From Akkermansia muciniphila (lineage in GTDB: Bacteria > Verrucomicrobiota > Verrucomicrobiia > Verrucomicrobiales > Akkermansiaceae), in NCBI GenBank assembly GCA_945890645.1, contig CAMDCV010000030.1:1-52548 (forward strand): 52,548 bases of DNA, given 5' to 3'. Both the position numbers and the translations under genes were made by a program. The notes under the pieces were generated by a model. It worked only from the letters and a program-made list of their open reading frames with translations. It did no database searches and was not told the origin of the DNA. Shown piece after piece: positions 8,679 through 18,181 of the stretch. Positions within the stretch are counted from its first letter, which is position 1, and the number at the start of each line of letters is the position of its first letter.

Positions 8679-10685
8679 ATGAAATCATTTTATTTTTTTC
8701 TCCTAGGCTGTCTTTCCAGCGTCAGCCTTGCTTCAGCAGCTACGCCATCAGAAATCCAGCCTGCACTTGATGCCGTTTATCCCGCTTTGGTGCGGATTCA
8801 TGTCGTCTCGGAAAACGGTAGCGCGGGGCGCATGCAAAAAAATCGCGGCTCGGGCTCAGGCACGATCATCCATCCCGATGGCTACATTCTCACGAACCAC
8901 CACGTGGCCGGGCGCGCCACTCGCATGACCATTCGTCTGGCCGACCGTCAAGAATGCCGTGCGACCCTCATCGGCACGGATCCTCTCTCGGACCTTGCGA
9001 TTTTAAAGCTCGACCGCTCCGACCTACGCGACCCCAAAGCCGTGCTGCCCGTGGCCCGCTTTGGTGATTCTGATAAGCTCAAGGTCGGCGATGCCGTACT
9101 TGCAATGGGAAGCCCGGCTGGCCTCTCTCAATCCGTTACCAAAGGTGTTGTTGCAAACACGGAAATGATTGCACCGGGCAGTGGCGGCCTTTCCTTAGAT
9201 GGCGAAGTCGTCGGTGAACTTGTGCGCTGGATTGGACACGATGCCGTCATTTTTCCCGGGAATTCCGGTGGACCGCTGGTGAATTTGAGTGGCGAAATCA
9301 TTGGCGTGAACGAGGTCGGCATCGGTTCGATCGGTGGTGCCATTCCGGCAAACCTTGCGAAGAGCATCGCGGAAACACTCATCAAAGAAGGCCGCATCAA
9401 GCGCAGCACGATTGGTTTATCGGTACAACCTCTACTCAAAACCAGCCATGCCAGTGCCGGCATTCTCGTTGCGGGAACCATCGCCGATTCCCCGGCAGCC
9501 AAGGCGGGTATTCTTGCAGGCGACATCATTACCGCGATCAACGACAAGGAAATCCCCGCAGCCCGCGCTCCCGAAGACATGCCTCTTTTCAATCGCATCA
9601 TTCTCGAAACTCCCATCGGCACTACGCTGACCATTCGCGGCACCCGCGAAGACAAAGCGCAGACCTGGACGATTGTAACGGAAGAGCGCGAGCCCATGCA
9701 GCCGCGCGAAAAAGAATTTCTCGCATGGGGCATTACCGCGCGCAATCTCACTCGCCTTCAAGCGAAGGAAATGAGCCGTGCCGATGCCGATGCCGCAGTC
9801 ATCCAAAGCGTGCGCGCCGGTGGTCCGACCGCTGCCGCCAAACCATCGCCGCAGCCCGGTAGTCTCATTCTTAAGGTCAACGACAGTCCCATTCGCACTA
9901 TTGCCGACCTCGAAGCGATTACCGCCACCCTCACCAAGGATGCCACCGAGCCCGTCAGCGCGCTTGTCACCTACGAGCACGATGGCAAAAGCTACCTTAC
10001 CGTCATCGATGTCGGCATGGAGCAGGACGAAGATCAAGCCGCTCTGGCTCGCAAAGCTTGGTTAGGCGTATCCACTCAAGTGATTTCGAAAGATCTTGCG
10101 GAAGCCCTTGGCATCCCCGGACAGAAAGGCATGCGCGTGACCGGAATCTACCCCGGCAGCCAAGCGGAAAAAGCGGGACTCAAGGAAGGTGACTTATTGC
10201 TGAAACTCGATGGCGAAATCATCAATGCCTCACGTCCCGAAGATACGGATGTGCTCGCCGAAGCCATCCGTCAAATGAGCATCAGTGGCGAAATTTCGTT
10301 AGAGTTGCGCCGCGACAAAGAAATACTTTCCCTCAAAGTTCCGCTCGAACGCTCTCCTGCTTCGACATCCGAATTGCAAGAATACAAGTGCGAAACTCTC
10401 GAGTTCAGCGCGCGCGATATCGGCAAGGAAGACCGCTTGCGCGATAAGTCCGATGAATCAGAAAAAGGAGTGCTCATTTCCAGCGTCACGAATGCGGGAT
10501 GGGCCGCCCTCGGTGGCTTGCAAAATCGCGACATTCTGCGTTCCATCAATGGCAAACCAGTCGATTCGATAGAAACTGTCAAAACGTTGATCGAGCAAAT
10601 CAATAAAGACAAACCCACTCACATCACTTTCTTCGTGCGTCGCGGCATCATCACCCGTCTCATCGAATTAGAACCCACTTGGTAA
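8679..10685 (+). CDS. HtrA/DegP-family serine protease with four PDZ modules
   Basis: 668 residues from ATG 8679; an upstream in-frame TTG at 8646 is less likely because MKSFYFFLLGCLSSVSLASA is a complete signal peptide. The trypsin-fold protease domain covers about 25-240 with an intact triad: H75 in TNHHVAG, D105 in DPLSDLAIL and S196 in GNSGGP. Four PDZ-like modules follow at about 255-340, 370-450, 460-560 and 580-668; the second and fourth are degenerate. DegP and DegQ have two PDZ domains, so this is an enlarged version. Role: periplasmic quality-control proteolysis. The catalytically degraded paralogue at 10708 starts 22 bp downstream, probably in the same operon. Confidence 0.9.
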   Translation: MKSFYFFLLGCLSSVSLASAATPSEIQPALDAVYPALVRIHVVSENGSAGRMQKNRGSGSGTIIHPDGYILTNHHVAGRATRMTIRLADRQECRATLIGTDPLSDLAILKLDRSDLRDPKAVLPVARFGDSDKLKVGDAVLAMGSPAGLSQSVTKGVVANTEMIAPGSGGLSLDGEVVGELVRWIGHDAVIFPGNSGGPLVNLSGEIIGVNEVGIGSIGGAIPANLAKSIAETLIKEGRIKRSTIGLSVQPLLKTSHASAGILVAGTIADSPAAKAGILAGDIITAINDKEIPAARAPEDMPLFNRIILETPIGTTLTIRGTREDKAQTWTIVTEEREPMQPREKEFLAWGITARNLTRLQAKEMSRADADAAVIQSVRAGGPTAAAKPSPQPGSLILKVNDSPIRTIADLEAITATLTKDATEPVSALVTYEHDGKSYLTVIDVGMEQDEDQAALARKAWLGVSTQVISKDLAEALGIPGQKGMRVTGIYPGSQAEKAGLKEGDLLLKLDGEIINASRPEDTDVLAEAIRQMSISGEISLELRRDKEILSLKVPLERSPASTSELQEYKCETLEFSARDIGKEDRLRDKSDESEKGVLISSVTNAGWAALGGLQNRDILRSINGKPVDSIETVKTLIEQINKDKPTHITFFVRRGIITRLIELEPTW

Positions 10686-10707
10686 TCTCCCACACAAAAC
10701 ACACATC

Positions 10708-11460
10708 ATGAAAACGATCAGCATCCTCGCCGCCCTCGCACTGCCTCTCGCCGCCGCTACGGGTCCACTAAAAGATAAAGCCACCGCTCTTAGCGCCGCT
10801 CATAAAGACTCCACTCTCTTCATCAGTGCCGTGGTGAATATTGAACTTACCGCTGGCACCAACCCTGCGAAGAAAGAAGAGAAAAAAGTGGAAATTATCG
10901 GCACCGTCTTAAATAAAGAAGGTCTGATGGTAGCACCGCTGAGCACGCTCGACCTCGCTGCCACCATGGATGGTCGCACCGTCAATACTCCGAATGGACC
11001 AATCACGATTGCGGCTAAATGCGATATCAAAGAGATCAAAATTCTCATGCCTGATGGCTCGGAAATCGATGCGAAAATCGCGCTGAAAGATGCCGACCTT
11101 GATCTGGTCTTCCTGAAGCCTGATAAAAAGGCCGATAACTTTACGCCCATTGACACGAAAAACGCTGCGCCGATGGCACTGCTCGATGACATCATCGTAC
11201 TCGGTCGTATGGGCAAAGAACTCAACCGTGAGCCAATGGTGGTCACCGGTGAAATAGTGGCCGTCATCAAAAAGCCACGACTGTTTGGAAAAATCACATC
11301 TCCTGCAACAGGCATGCCCGTTTTCAATGGCGAAGGTAAATTTCTCGGCATCGGCATCAATCGCCTGAGTTCGAAAAACTCCACCGAATCTGGTCTCACT
11401 GGTACAACCGTGTTACTCCCCGCCGCCGATATCGCCGAGAGTGCATCGCAGGTGAAGTAA
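10708..11460 (+). CDS. Trypsin-fold pseudoprotease, secreted
   Basis: 250 residues with a signal peptide (MKTISILAALALPLAAA). The body follows the HtrA protease fold without PDZ domains: GTVLNKEGLMVAPLSTL matches GTIIHPDGYILTNHHVAG of the neighbour, DADLDLVFLKP matches DPLSDLAILKLD, and SPATGMPVFN matches GNSGGPLVN. Thus only the aspartate (D132) of the triad is kept. The histidine position reads PLST, and T201 stands where the nucleophilic serine should be, inside a lost oxyanion-hole GNSGG motif. It therefore cannot be an ordinary serine protease. Being 22 bp behind the active enzyme, it may be a regulatory or substrate-binding partner (inference). It ends 1 bp before the convergent gene at 11462. 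Confidence 0.75.
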   Translation: MKTISILAALALPLAAATGPLKDKATALSAAHKDSTLFISAVVNIELTAGTNPAKKEEKKVEIIGTVLNKEGLMVAPLSTLDLAATMDGRTVNTPNGPITIAAKCDIKEIKILMPDGSEIDAKIALKDADLDLVFLKPDKKADNFTPIDTKNAAPMALLDDIIVLGRMGKELNREPMVVTGEIVAVIKKPRLFGKITSPATGMPVFNGEGKFLGIGINRLSSKNSTESGLTGTTVLLPAADIAESASQVK

Positions 11461-11461
11461 T

Positions 11462-12214
11462 TCATCGTTCTGGCAGAAATACCACGGGGGACAATGTGTC
11501 CCAGACCGTGTCGGGGCCTGTTTCCAACAACATCTTTCCACCTCCGATCTTAATTTTTTGATCGGAGGCATTAAGGCGATCATTTCGAGCGGATCCATCG
11601 ATGCGAAGATAGACGCCGCGCTTGCCGTAGCTTGTCTCCTCACAGGATCCCCACTGATTCAGCAGCGGTGCGATGAGAATCGGAATGCCGCCATTGTCGG
11701 ATGTTGACAAAGCGCGGCGCTTACCCTTTTCCTCCACCATCACGTAAGAGAATCCGCATTCATTTTTTTCCAAGATGCGCGACGATGGTGAGATGACTCC
11801 ATCGGGACGCTGCTTGTAGCGTTTATCATGCGCGAAAAACACTGTTTCATCTTTGAGGTATCCTGCCTCGATGAGCTGACCGAGGTAGTCATTGGAATAA
11901 CTGCCGCGAAAACTGCTCAGTGCTGGTTTACTCGCGGCACTGGCATCGTCAGGGAAATGCCCGAAGTCCGCTTCGAAGTCCAGGAGACCGAGATAAATCT
12001 GTTTGGAATTAGAGATAGCTTTTTGCATCTCTGATCTTCCTGGGCGTTGTCTGGGCGCTGCCATTGTTGAAGCAATATATGAAAGCAAAAGGATCACCAC
12101 AATCCAAGCGATGCACTTGAAGATAAACTTACGATCCGTGGCGCGACGCGTCTCTTCCTGCTCTTCGACAAGACGCGACACCTCCTCTTCACTAATCGAC
12201 TCGCTGTTTTCCAT
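11462..12214 (-). CDS. Pseudopilin-like membrane protein
   Basis: 250 residues, not assigned to a named gene. An acidic N-terminal tail (residues 1-25) precedes one membrane segment (about 31-52, CIAWIVVILLLSYIASTMA). A globular part follows that starts with SEMQKAISNSKQIYLGLLDFEADFG, the type of helix-plus-loop found in Verrucomicrobiota proteins related to type II secretion pseudopilins. It continues with FPDD and NDYLGQLIEAGYL elements. It lacks a prepilin peptidase site (no G-F-T-L-x-E), so it is not a normally processed pilin. ATG at 12214. It is transcribed toward the HtrA pair and separated from the HAD gene by 45 bp on the same strand. Confidence 0.6.
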   Translation of the reverse strand: MENSESISEEEVSRLVEEQEETRRATDRKFIFKCIAWIVVILLLSYIASTMAAPRQRPGRSEMQKAISNSKQIYLGLLDFEADFGHFPDDASAASKPALSSFRGSYSNDYLGQLIEAGYLKDETVFFAHDKRYKQRPDGVISPSSRILEKNECGFSYVMVEEKGKRRALSTSDNGGIPILIAPLLNQWGSCEETSYGKRGVYLRIDGSARNDRLNASDQKIKIGGGKMLLETGPDTVWDTLSPVVFLPER

Positions 12215-12259
12215 GACAGGAAAGTAGCGTTGCTATGATTTTATGTCGATCCAGTAAAC

Positions 12260-13078
12260 TTACGCGGCAACAACACTAGTAGGCTTGCTAACGACGCCCG
12301 CTTTTTCCCAGATTGCCTCCGGCATATGAGCGAGTGACTCGATGATGTGATCCGGTTGGTATGCGTAACGTTTTACTTCTTCAATCTTTGTGTGGCCGCT
12401 GAGCACCAGTGCGGTGATGAATCCCATTTCCACCCCACCTAAAATATCCGTGTACATCGTATCGCCCACCATCACAGTATTCTCCGAGCGCACGCCCAAC
12501 TGACGCTGTGCCATGCGCATCATCACACCGCTGGGCTTGCCCACGGAAAAGGCCTGCACACCCGTGGCTTTCTCGATCATCGCTACAACAGCACCACAGC
12601 CCGGTCGCGTGCCTTGGTCAGTCGGACAAGTTGCGTCGAGGTTCGTCGCCACCAGACGAGCGCCTTTTTCCACCAAACGCACGGCTTTTTCCACCATTTC
12701 AAAACTCATCGTCCGACCTTCGCCAATGACAACATAATCGGCATCATCATCCACCACCGCGATGCCATTGTGGTGCAAGGCCGAAGTAAGACCATTCTCG
12801 CCGATCACAAATGCCGTCACGCGCTTGCGCTGCTGGGCGAGAAAGCGAGCGGTCGCCATCGCACAGGTGAAAACGTCATCGCTCTCGGCGGCGATGCCCA
12901 TGCGCTGCAATTTCATCGCAATGTCGCGACGGGCTCGCTGCGAATTGTTCGTGAGAAACAAAAACGGAATTTTGTGCTCTTTTAATTTCTCAATAAAACG
13001 GTCTGCGCCGGGAATCATCTGATTGCCGCGATAGACCACGCCATCCATATCTAATAAAAAGCCAAGTTGATTTTTCAT
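12260..13078 (-). CDS. HAD-superfamily class IIA phosphatase (NagD-like)
   Basis: 272 residues. HAD motifs: DMDGV (nucleophile D10, acid D12) at the N-terminus, LTNNS as motif II, KPSG as the motif III lysine, and VGDTMYTDILGG as motif IV. The cap between motifs II and III with ADYVVIGEG is type C2A, as in NagD, PNPase/AraL and phosphoglycolate phosphatases. It probably removes phosphate from a nucleotide or sugar phosphate in the cytoplasm; the exact substrate cannot be read from the sequence. ATG at 13078. It is divergent from the DUF1800 gene with about 200 bp between, and may be co-transcribed with 11462-12214 downstream. Confidence 0.88.
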   Translation of the reverse strand: MKNQLGFLLDMDGVVYRGNQMIPGADRFIEKLKEHKIPFLFLTNNSQRARRDIAMKLQRMGIAAESDDVFTCAMATARFLAQQRKRVTAFVIGENGLTSALHHNGIAVVDDDADYVVIGEGRTMSFEMVEKAVRLVEKGARLVATNLDATCPTDQGTRPGCGAVVAMIEKATGVQAFSVGKPSGVMMRMAQRQLGVRSENTVMVGDTMYTDILGGVEMGFITALVLSGHTKIEEVKRYAYQPDHIIESLAHMPEAIWEKAGVVSKPTSVVAA

Positions 13079-13280
13079 AAGTGCTTACAAGCGTCAAGCA
13101 TGCCAAATCAGATGAATTTCATTTGTATTAAATGATTTCATTTTTTCTGTGACGAACCATTCACCGAGCGATCGAGGAAAATTCGACCACAATGGGATGC
13201 GATACTGTTTTGCGGTTTGACATTTTTCAGGCAATCCATGAGTGTATGAAAAGCTCAAATCAGCTTTAACTCATCCCCGT

Positions 13281-16200
13281 ATGGTGTCGCCTCTAAAACA
13301 TTCAGCGATCACGGCCTTTGCGGCTTTGCCACTTCTTGTGATGCCATTGCAGGGGCAACGCATTGATCGGAATGCGAACGGCCTCAGCGACGTTTGGGAA
13401 ACTGCTTACAATAGCGGCCTCAGTTTGGCCGGAGATAACGATGGCGATGGTTATACTAACACGATGGAAGAACTCGCAGGCACCGACCCGAAAAGTTCTT
13501 CGGACTTTCCGCGTGCTGGTCGAGTGGATTATGCTGAAGATACGATCAGACACCGATGGCTGAGCGTCGCTGGCATTCGTTACCAGACAGAAGTCTCGAG
13601 CGATCTAACGAATTGGCAACCGATAGGGCCACTTCGAGTCGGCACTGGAGAGGAAATCGATACGATTTTTCGCGCGAGCGATTACAGCACGGGTGGCGTG
13701 CGTCGTTCTGTCTGGACCGGACTCTTGAATGGTAATTTGACAAACATAAAAGTTGCAGCGCGTGATGGATTTCCTACACCGAATGTTGAGGATAGGCTGC
13801 ATGTGTTAGAAATTCCGCAAAGCAATCCGAATAACGAACAATTTGGTCAATGGATACGCGGTTGGATTATCGCACCAGAGTCGGGCAATTATCGATTTTG
13901 GATCGCCAGCGATGACAGCAGCGAGCTGTGGCTTTCGCCGAACTCGCTCGTATCAGGAAAGACCTTGATCGCATCGATTTCAGAATGGACCGATTTCCGA
14001 CAATGGACGAAGTATCCGTCGCAGCAATCGGCGCAAATAGCTCTCGTCGCGGGCAAAAGTTATTATTTTGAATTTTTCCAACGCGAGTTCGCTGGGGGTG
14101 ATCACCTTTCGATCGCATGGACTCGCCCGAGCATGGCGGCAGGGACACGCGAACTCATCGCTGATCCTCACCTATCCTCGACGGGTGAATCTCTCGGTCA
14201 ACTCATGGCATCGGGTAAGCGATTGTTTTTTCGGAATCAGTCTTCACTCATCGATAGCGATGGCGATGGGGTCAATGATCATGAAGAACATTTATTAGGT
14301 CTCAATTCGGAACTCATTGCCAGCGTTCCCCGTCAACCAGACTTAGAGGCAGCGATCCGCATGCTCGATAGCCCCAGCACTGTGACTGTGGGAGTGGCGA
14401 TGCCTCGTGCTTATGAGTTGGGGGGCGCTAGACCAGCACGTTTCCAGATTTTCCGTGCGGGTGGTATTGCCCCCTTGGATGTTGCGTTCACTTTGACGGG
14501 CGACGCCATCGCGGGTACGGATTTTGTCGCCCCACCCACTACGGTGCATATCCCGGGTGGCAAGCGCTCGGCTCTTTTAGAATTCAACGCGCTACCCGAC
14601 GGCTTGCTAGAAGCAGCGGAGAATATCACTTTGTCATTGTCCGGTGGCAGCGGATACACGGTTGGCAGTCCTGCATCGGCATCGATCACGATCGATGATG
14701 CGCCTGATACAATTTACGTCGCAGTATTGCGAGCGGCATCGGGCGTAGACTCTAGCGGATCGGGCAGCGCGGTGCTACGACGTGCGGGAAATTCAATCAG
14801 TGGAAAAGTCGTGCTGGCCTTTGGTGGGTTGACTCATGATCAGACAGCTGCCGAGTTGTTCGTCAGTAGCGATGGTCTAACAGGTCCGGTGGTGGTATCG
14901 CTTCCGATGAATCAAGTGCCGAATTTCGCATGGAACTTTCAAGCTGCCGGCGGTCTTGAGCGAAACGACATTCTACAAGCAATCGATCAAGGTAGACTGT
15001 GGGTGCGCATTCGCAGTGCGGGTTTTCCAAGTGGCGAGTTAGTCGCCCGATTCAATGCGGCACCGGCATGGGATGTGATGCCGGAACCGACGCCCCCCGC
15101 TCCGGTTCCCTCGTCACCGGCGAATGTAGCAGAAGCGTCGCGATTCCTCACCCAAGCGACATTTGGGCCAAGAGAGCCTGAAATTTCGACTTTGCTGTCG
15201 CAATCATTCGCACAATGGATCACCGACCAAACGGCACTGCCGCCGACTCATCACTTACCCTATGTGCAAGCGCGTCGCGCAGAGTTGATTGCCCGTGACG
15301 GAGGCGACGGTTGGCAAGGGCCGCGCAATGAAGCTTGGTGGCAGCATTCGCTTACAGCACCTGATCAACTGCGCCAACGTGTAGCTTTTGCTTTAAGTCA
15401 AATATTCGTCGTCTCGCAGTTTGGTGCTCTCGATGGTTATCACGAAGGAGTCACTCAGTATTATGATATTCTCGTCAATCACGCTTTGGGTAATTACCGT
15501 GATTTACTCGAAGCTGTCACGCTCAGCCCGATGATGGGCACCTACTTGAGTATGATGCGCAATCAGAAGCCGGATCCCCTCACTGGTCATGAACCTGATG
15601 AAAACTACGCCCGTGAGGTGATGCAATTATTTTCGGTAGGATTGTTGCGCATGCATACCGACGGGAGTTTGATGTTGGATTCCGAAGGCATGCCGATGCC
15701 AACATACACACAGAATGACACGGTGGGACTTGCTCATGTATTCACAGGTTGGGGACCTCACTACGATCCTGTTGTTCCGCCGACATGGAGTAATGGCAGT
15801 GTTGCTTCGACCAGCGATTGGTTCCGTTGGGGCTATGATGACATGCGTCCGATGAGCTTCTATCCCCAATTCCACGATACCCAGGATAGGCAAATTTTAG
15901 GTGGTGTCATTGTTCCGGGCAGTATTTCGGGGCAACAGCGCATGGAGATGGCACTGGACGCGATTTTTGAGCATCCCAATACCGGACCGTTCATCGCGAA
16001 ACAATTGATCCAGAAAATGGTCACCAGCAATCCAGCACCGAGTTACATTCATCGGGTGGCATCCGTATTTAACAACAATGGATCTGGCGTACGAGGGGAT
16101 CTGGCGGCCACAGTGCGCGCTGTTTTACTCGATCCGGAGGCAAGAGCGATGCCTCCTCGCCAACGTCAATCGTTCGGCAAACCAGCTGAGCCATTACTTC

Positions 16201-16760
16201 GCTATGCACGCCTTCTTCGTTTATGCCGCCCGGCTGCACCCCGAGCGGGAGACCCGAGATTTTTCATCAACACACAATACGGCATACCGGAACAAGCACC
16301 CTTGTTATCACCATCGGTGTTTAACTTCTTCCAACCAGTCTACTCGAGTCCAGGTCGCATCGCTACCAGTGGTTTACTATCACCAGAGTTCCAGATTTTT
16401 TCCGAGACCACAGCAATCGCACAAGCAAATACGTTCCATGGCACGATTCAGTGGGGCATTTGGACCTCGGAACGCGATCCTTCTAACAACTCCTACGTCC
16501 TTCGTTTGACGATCGATCCACTCGTCGATGTCCTGAATCAGCCGGGCATTACACCGTCAGAAGCACAGGAAAATTTGATCCACTGGCTCGACGACCGTCT
16601 CCTTTTTGGAGCGATGAGTTCCAGCCTGAGGCAAGACCTTCGCGATGCGTTTGCATCACTCCCAGAATGGTTCGATTACTCTCTCGAAAGACAGCAGGCC
16701 CGCGCTCGCATGGCATTGTATCTCGTTTGCAACTCACCCGAATGCTTCGTCCAAAAATGA
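13281..16760 (+). CDS. Secreted multidomain DUF1800 protein (PA14, Calx-beta, CHRD)
   Basis: 1159 residues from ATG 13281, giving the signal peptide MVSPLKHSAITAFAALPLLV...LQG; GTG 13242 would add 13 residues and is less likely. Order of domains: calcium-loop DxDxDG-type repeats (about 28-75, DRNANGLSDVWE, DNDGDGYTN); a PA14-like beta sandwich (about 146-293); another calcium loop (DSDGDGVNDHEEHLLG, about 325-340); a Calx-beta-like domain (about 367-472); a CHRD domain (about 475-591, IYVAVLRAASG to GELVARF); and the C-terminal DUF1800 region (about 614-1159). DUF1800 has unknown function and is usually paired with DUF1501, as here. The stop overlaps the next start (ATGA). Confidence 0.85.
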   Translation: MVSPLKHSAITAFAALPLLVMPLQGQRIDRNANGLSDVWETAYNSGLSLAGDNDGDGYTNTMEELAGTDPKSSSDFPRAGRVDYAEDTIRHRWLSVAGIRYQTEVSSDLTNWQPIGPLRVGTGEEIDTIFRASDYSTGGVRRSVWTGLLNGNLTNIKVAARDGFPTPNVEDRLHVLEIPQSNPNNEQFGQWIRGWIIAPESGNYRFWIASDDSSELWLSPNSLVSGKTLIASISEWTDFRQWTKYPSQQSAQIALVAGKSYYFEFFQREFAGGDHLSIAWTRPSMAAGTRELIADPHLSSTGESLGQLMASGKRLFFRNQSSLIDSDGDGVNDHEEHLLGLNSELIASVPRQPDLEAAIRMLDSPSTVTVGVAMPRAYELGGARPARFQIFRAGGIAPLDVAFTLTGDAIAGTDFVAPPTTVHIPGGKRSALLEFNALPDGLLEAAENITLSLSGGSGYTVGSPASASITIDDAPDTIYVAVLRAASGVDSSGSGSAVLRRAGNSISGKVVLAFGGLTHDQTAAELFVSSDGLTGPVVVSLPMNQVPNFAWNFQAAGGLERNDILQAIDQGRLWVRIRSAGFPSGELVARFNAAPAWDVMPEPTPPAPVPSSPANVAEASRFLTQATFGPREPEISTLLSQSFAQWITDQTALPPTHHLPYVQARRAELIARDGGDGWQGPRNEAWWQHSLTAPDQLRQRVAFALSQIFVVSQFGALDGYHEGVTQYYDILVNHALGNYRDLLEAVTLSPMMGTYLSMMRNQKPDPLTGHEPDENYAREVMQLFSVGLLRMHTDGSLMLDSEGMPMPTYTQNDTVGLAHVFTGWGPHYDPVVPPTWSNGSVASTSDWFRWGYDDMRPMSFYPQFHDTQDRQILGGVIVPGSISGQQRMEMALDAIFEHPNTGPFIAKQLIQKMVTSNPAPSYIHRVASVFNNNGSGVRGDLAATVRAVLLDPEARAMPPRQRQSFGKPAEPLLRYARLLRLCRPAAPRAGDPRFFINTQYGIPEQAPLLSPSVFNFFQPVYSSPGRIATSGLLSPEFQIFSETTAIAQANTFHGTIQWGIWTSERDPSNNSYVLRLTIDPLVDVLNQPGITPSEAQENLIHWLDDRLLFGAMSSSLRQDLRDAFASLPEWFDYSLERQQARARMALYLVCNSPECFVQK

Positions 16761-18181
16761 AATCTTCTTCAACCAACTTCAACCGTCGCCAATTCATCGG
16801 CCAGACTGCGTGCGCGGGGCTAGGACTCGCCGGAGCTCTCTCCACGATTGGAACATTGCGACTTTTTAATGCAACGTTGAGCGCGCAAGGCTTACCTCCG
16901 GGTGGGCCGGGTGATGATAAGTCGTTAATCTGTTTGTTTCTTTACGGTGGCAACGATGCGAACAACATTCTCGTTCCGCGCGACACGGCAGGCTATGCAG
17001 CGTATCAACGCGATCGCGGCATTTTGGCGTTGGAGCGCGATACATTATTGCCTCTGAGCCTACCTGATGGCGATGGTCGAGACTTTGGCTTGCACCCTGC
17101 GATGTCTGCATTGCATCCCCTATTTCAAACGGACAAACTCGCACTCATCTGCAATGTAGGCACCTTAGTCGCTCCCATCACTAAGGCTGAATATTTATCG
17201 GGAGGTGCAGCAGTGCCACCGCACTTATTTTCTCACAATGACCAACAAGTCCAATGGCAAACGTCTGTGCCGGATTCCCCTCTCAAGGTCGGTTGGGGTG
17301 GCAGGTTGGCCGACTTGTTGCAATCGCTGAACGCGGGATCGCAAGTATCGATGAATATTTCGATCGCTGGTTCAAATTTTTTTCAGGTGGGAAATCAAGT
17401 GCTTCAATACCACGTCACCCCGCAAGGCAGTATTGGTCTATCGCAATACAATGAAACTTGGTCGCCGGTTAAAGAGCAATACCAAGCCCTCGATCAGATT
17501 CTTGGCAAATCATACGGACACGCATTTGAAGCCGAGTATGCAGCGATCATGAATCGTGCTGTAGCGAATGACACACTACTCAAATCGGTCCTATCCACCA
17601 TCCCAGCCTACACCAATAAGTTTCCTAACTCCACGGTAGCTGGTGGCGGGCTGAATCGTGTGGCCTCTCAATTGCGGATGATTCTCCGGATGATCGAAGC
17701 ACGCACTGCCCTCGGCATGAAACGGCAGATCTTCTTTGCTGCACTGGGTGGATTTGATACCCATGACGCACAGCTCGAAGATCACGATGCCCTGCTGCGA
17801 GAGTTTTCTTCCGCTTGTGCCGATTTCCACCAAGCTACTGTCGACCTCGGCATTGCGGAGAAAGTCACATTATTTACCGCATCGGATTTCAATCGAACCT
17901 ACAACAGCAATGGCAAAGGCTCCGATCACGCGTGGGGCGGTCATCATTTGGTGCTCGGTGGTGCGGTGCGTGGTGGCAGGCTTTATGGCGATGTTCCCAC
18001 GCTCGAAATCCAAGGTCCTGACGATACGGGCTCAAGGGGTTCCTGGATTCCGAAAATTTCCACCGATGAAATGGCGGCCACTCTCGCCCGATGGTTTGGA
18101 GTGGCAGAGTCAGATCTTCCATTGGTGCTGCCGAACATCGGTCGATTCTCCACCACCGACCTAGGATTCATGAATGGATAG
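16757..18181 (+). CDS. DUF1501 domain protein with Tat signal
   Basis: 474 residues starting at ATG 16757, inside the stop codon of the DUF1800 gene, which implies translational coupling. The N-terminus has a twin-arginine signal (NRRQFIGQ, R10-R11, then a hydrophobic stretch ending SAQG), so it is exported folded. The body is the sulfatase-like DUF1501 fold: FLYGGNDANNILVPRD near the start, HPAMSALHPLF, FFAALGGFDTHDAQ, and SDFNRTYNSNGKGSDHAWGGHH. The family resembles alkaline phosphatase/sulfatase metalloenzymes, but its substrate is unknown. The pairing with DUF1800 suggests that the two secreted products act together. Confidence 0.92.
   Translation: MKSSSTNFNRRQFIGQTACAGLGLAGALSTIGTLRLFNATLSAQGLPPGGPGDDKSLICLFLYGGNDANNILVPRDTAGYAAYQRDRGILALERDTLLPLSLPDGDGRDFGLHPAMSALHPLFQTDKLALICNVGTLVAPITKAEYLSGGAAVPPHLFSHNDQQVQWQTSVPDSPLKVGWGGRLADLLQSLNAGSQVSMNISIAGSNFFQVGNQVLQYHVTPQGSIGLSQYNETWSPVKEQYQALDQILGKSYGHAFEAEYAAIMNRAVANDTLLKSVLSTIPAYTNKFPNSTVAGGGLNRVASQLRMILRMIEARTALGMKRQIFFAALGGFDTHDAQLEDHDALLREFSSACADFHQATVDLGIAEKVTLFTASDFNRTYNSNGKGSDHAWGGHHLVLGGAVRGGRLYGDVPTLEIQGPDDTGSRGSWIPKISTDEMAATLARWFGVAESDLPLVLPNIGRFSTTDLGFMNG

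Noticed and set aside
13217-13250. TTGACA (13217-13222) and TATGAA (13245-13250) as promoter of the DUF1800 gene
   Set aside because: The spacer is 22 bp, too long for a standard sigma-70 promoter.
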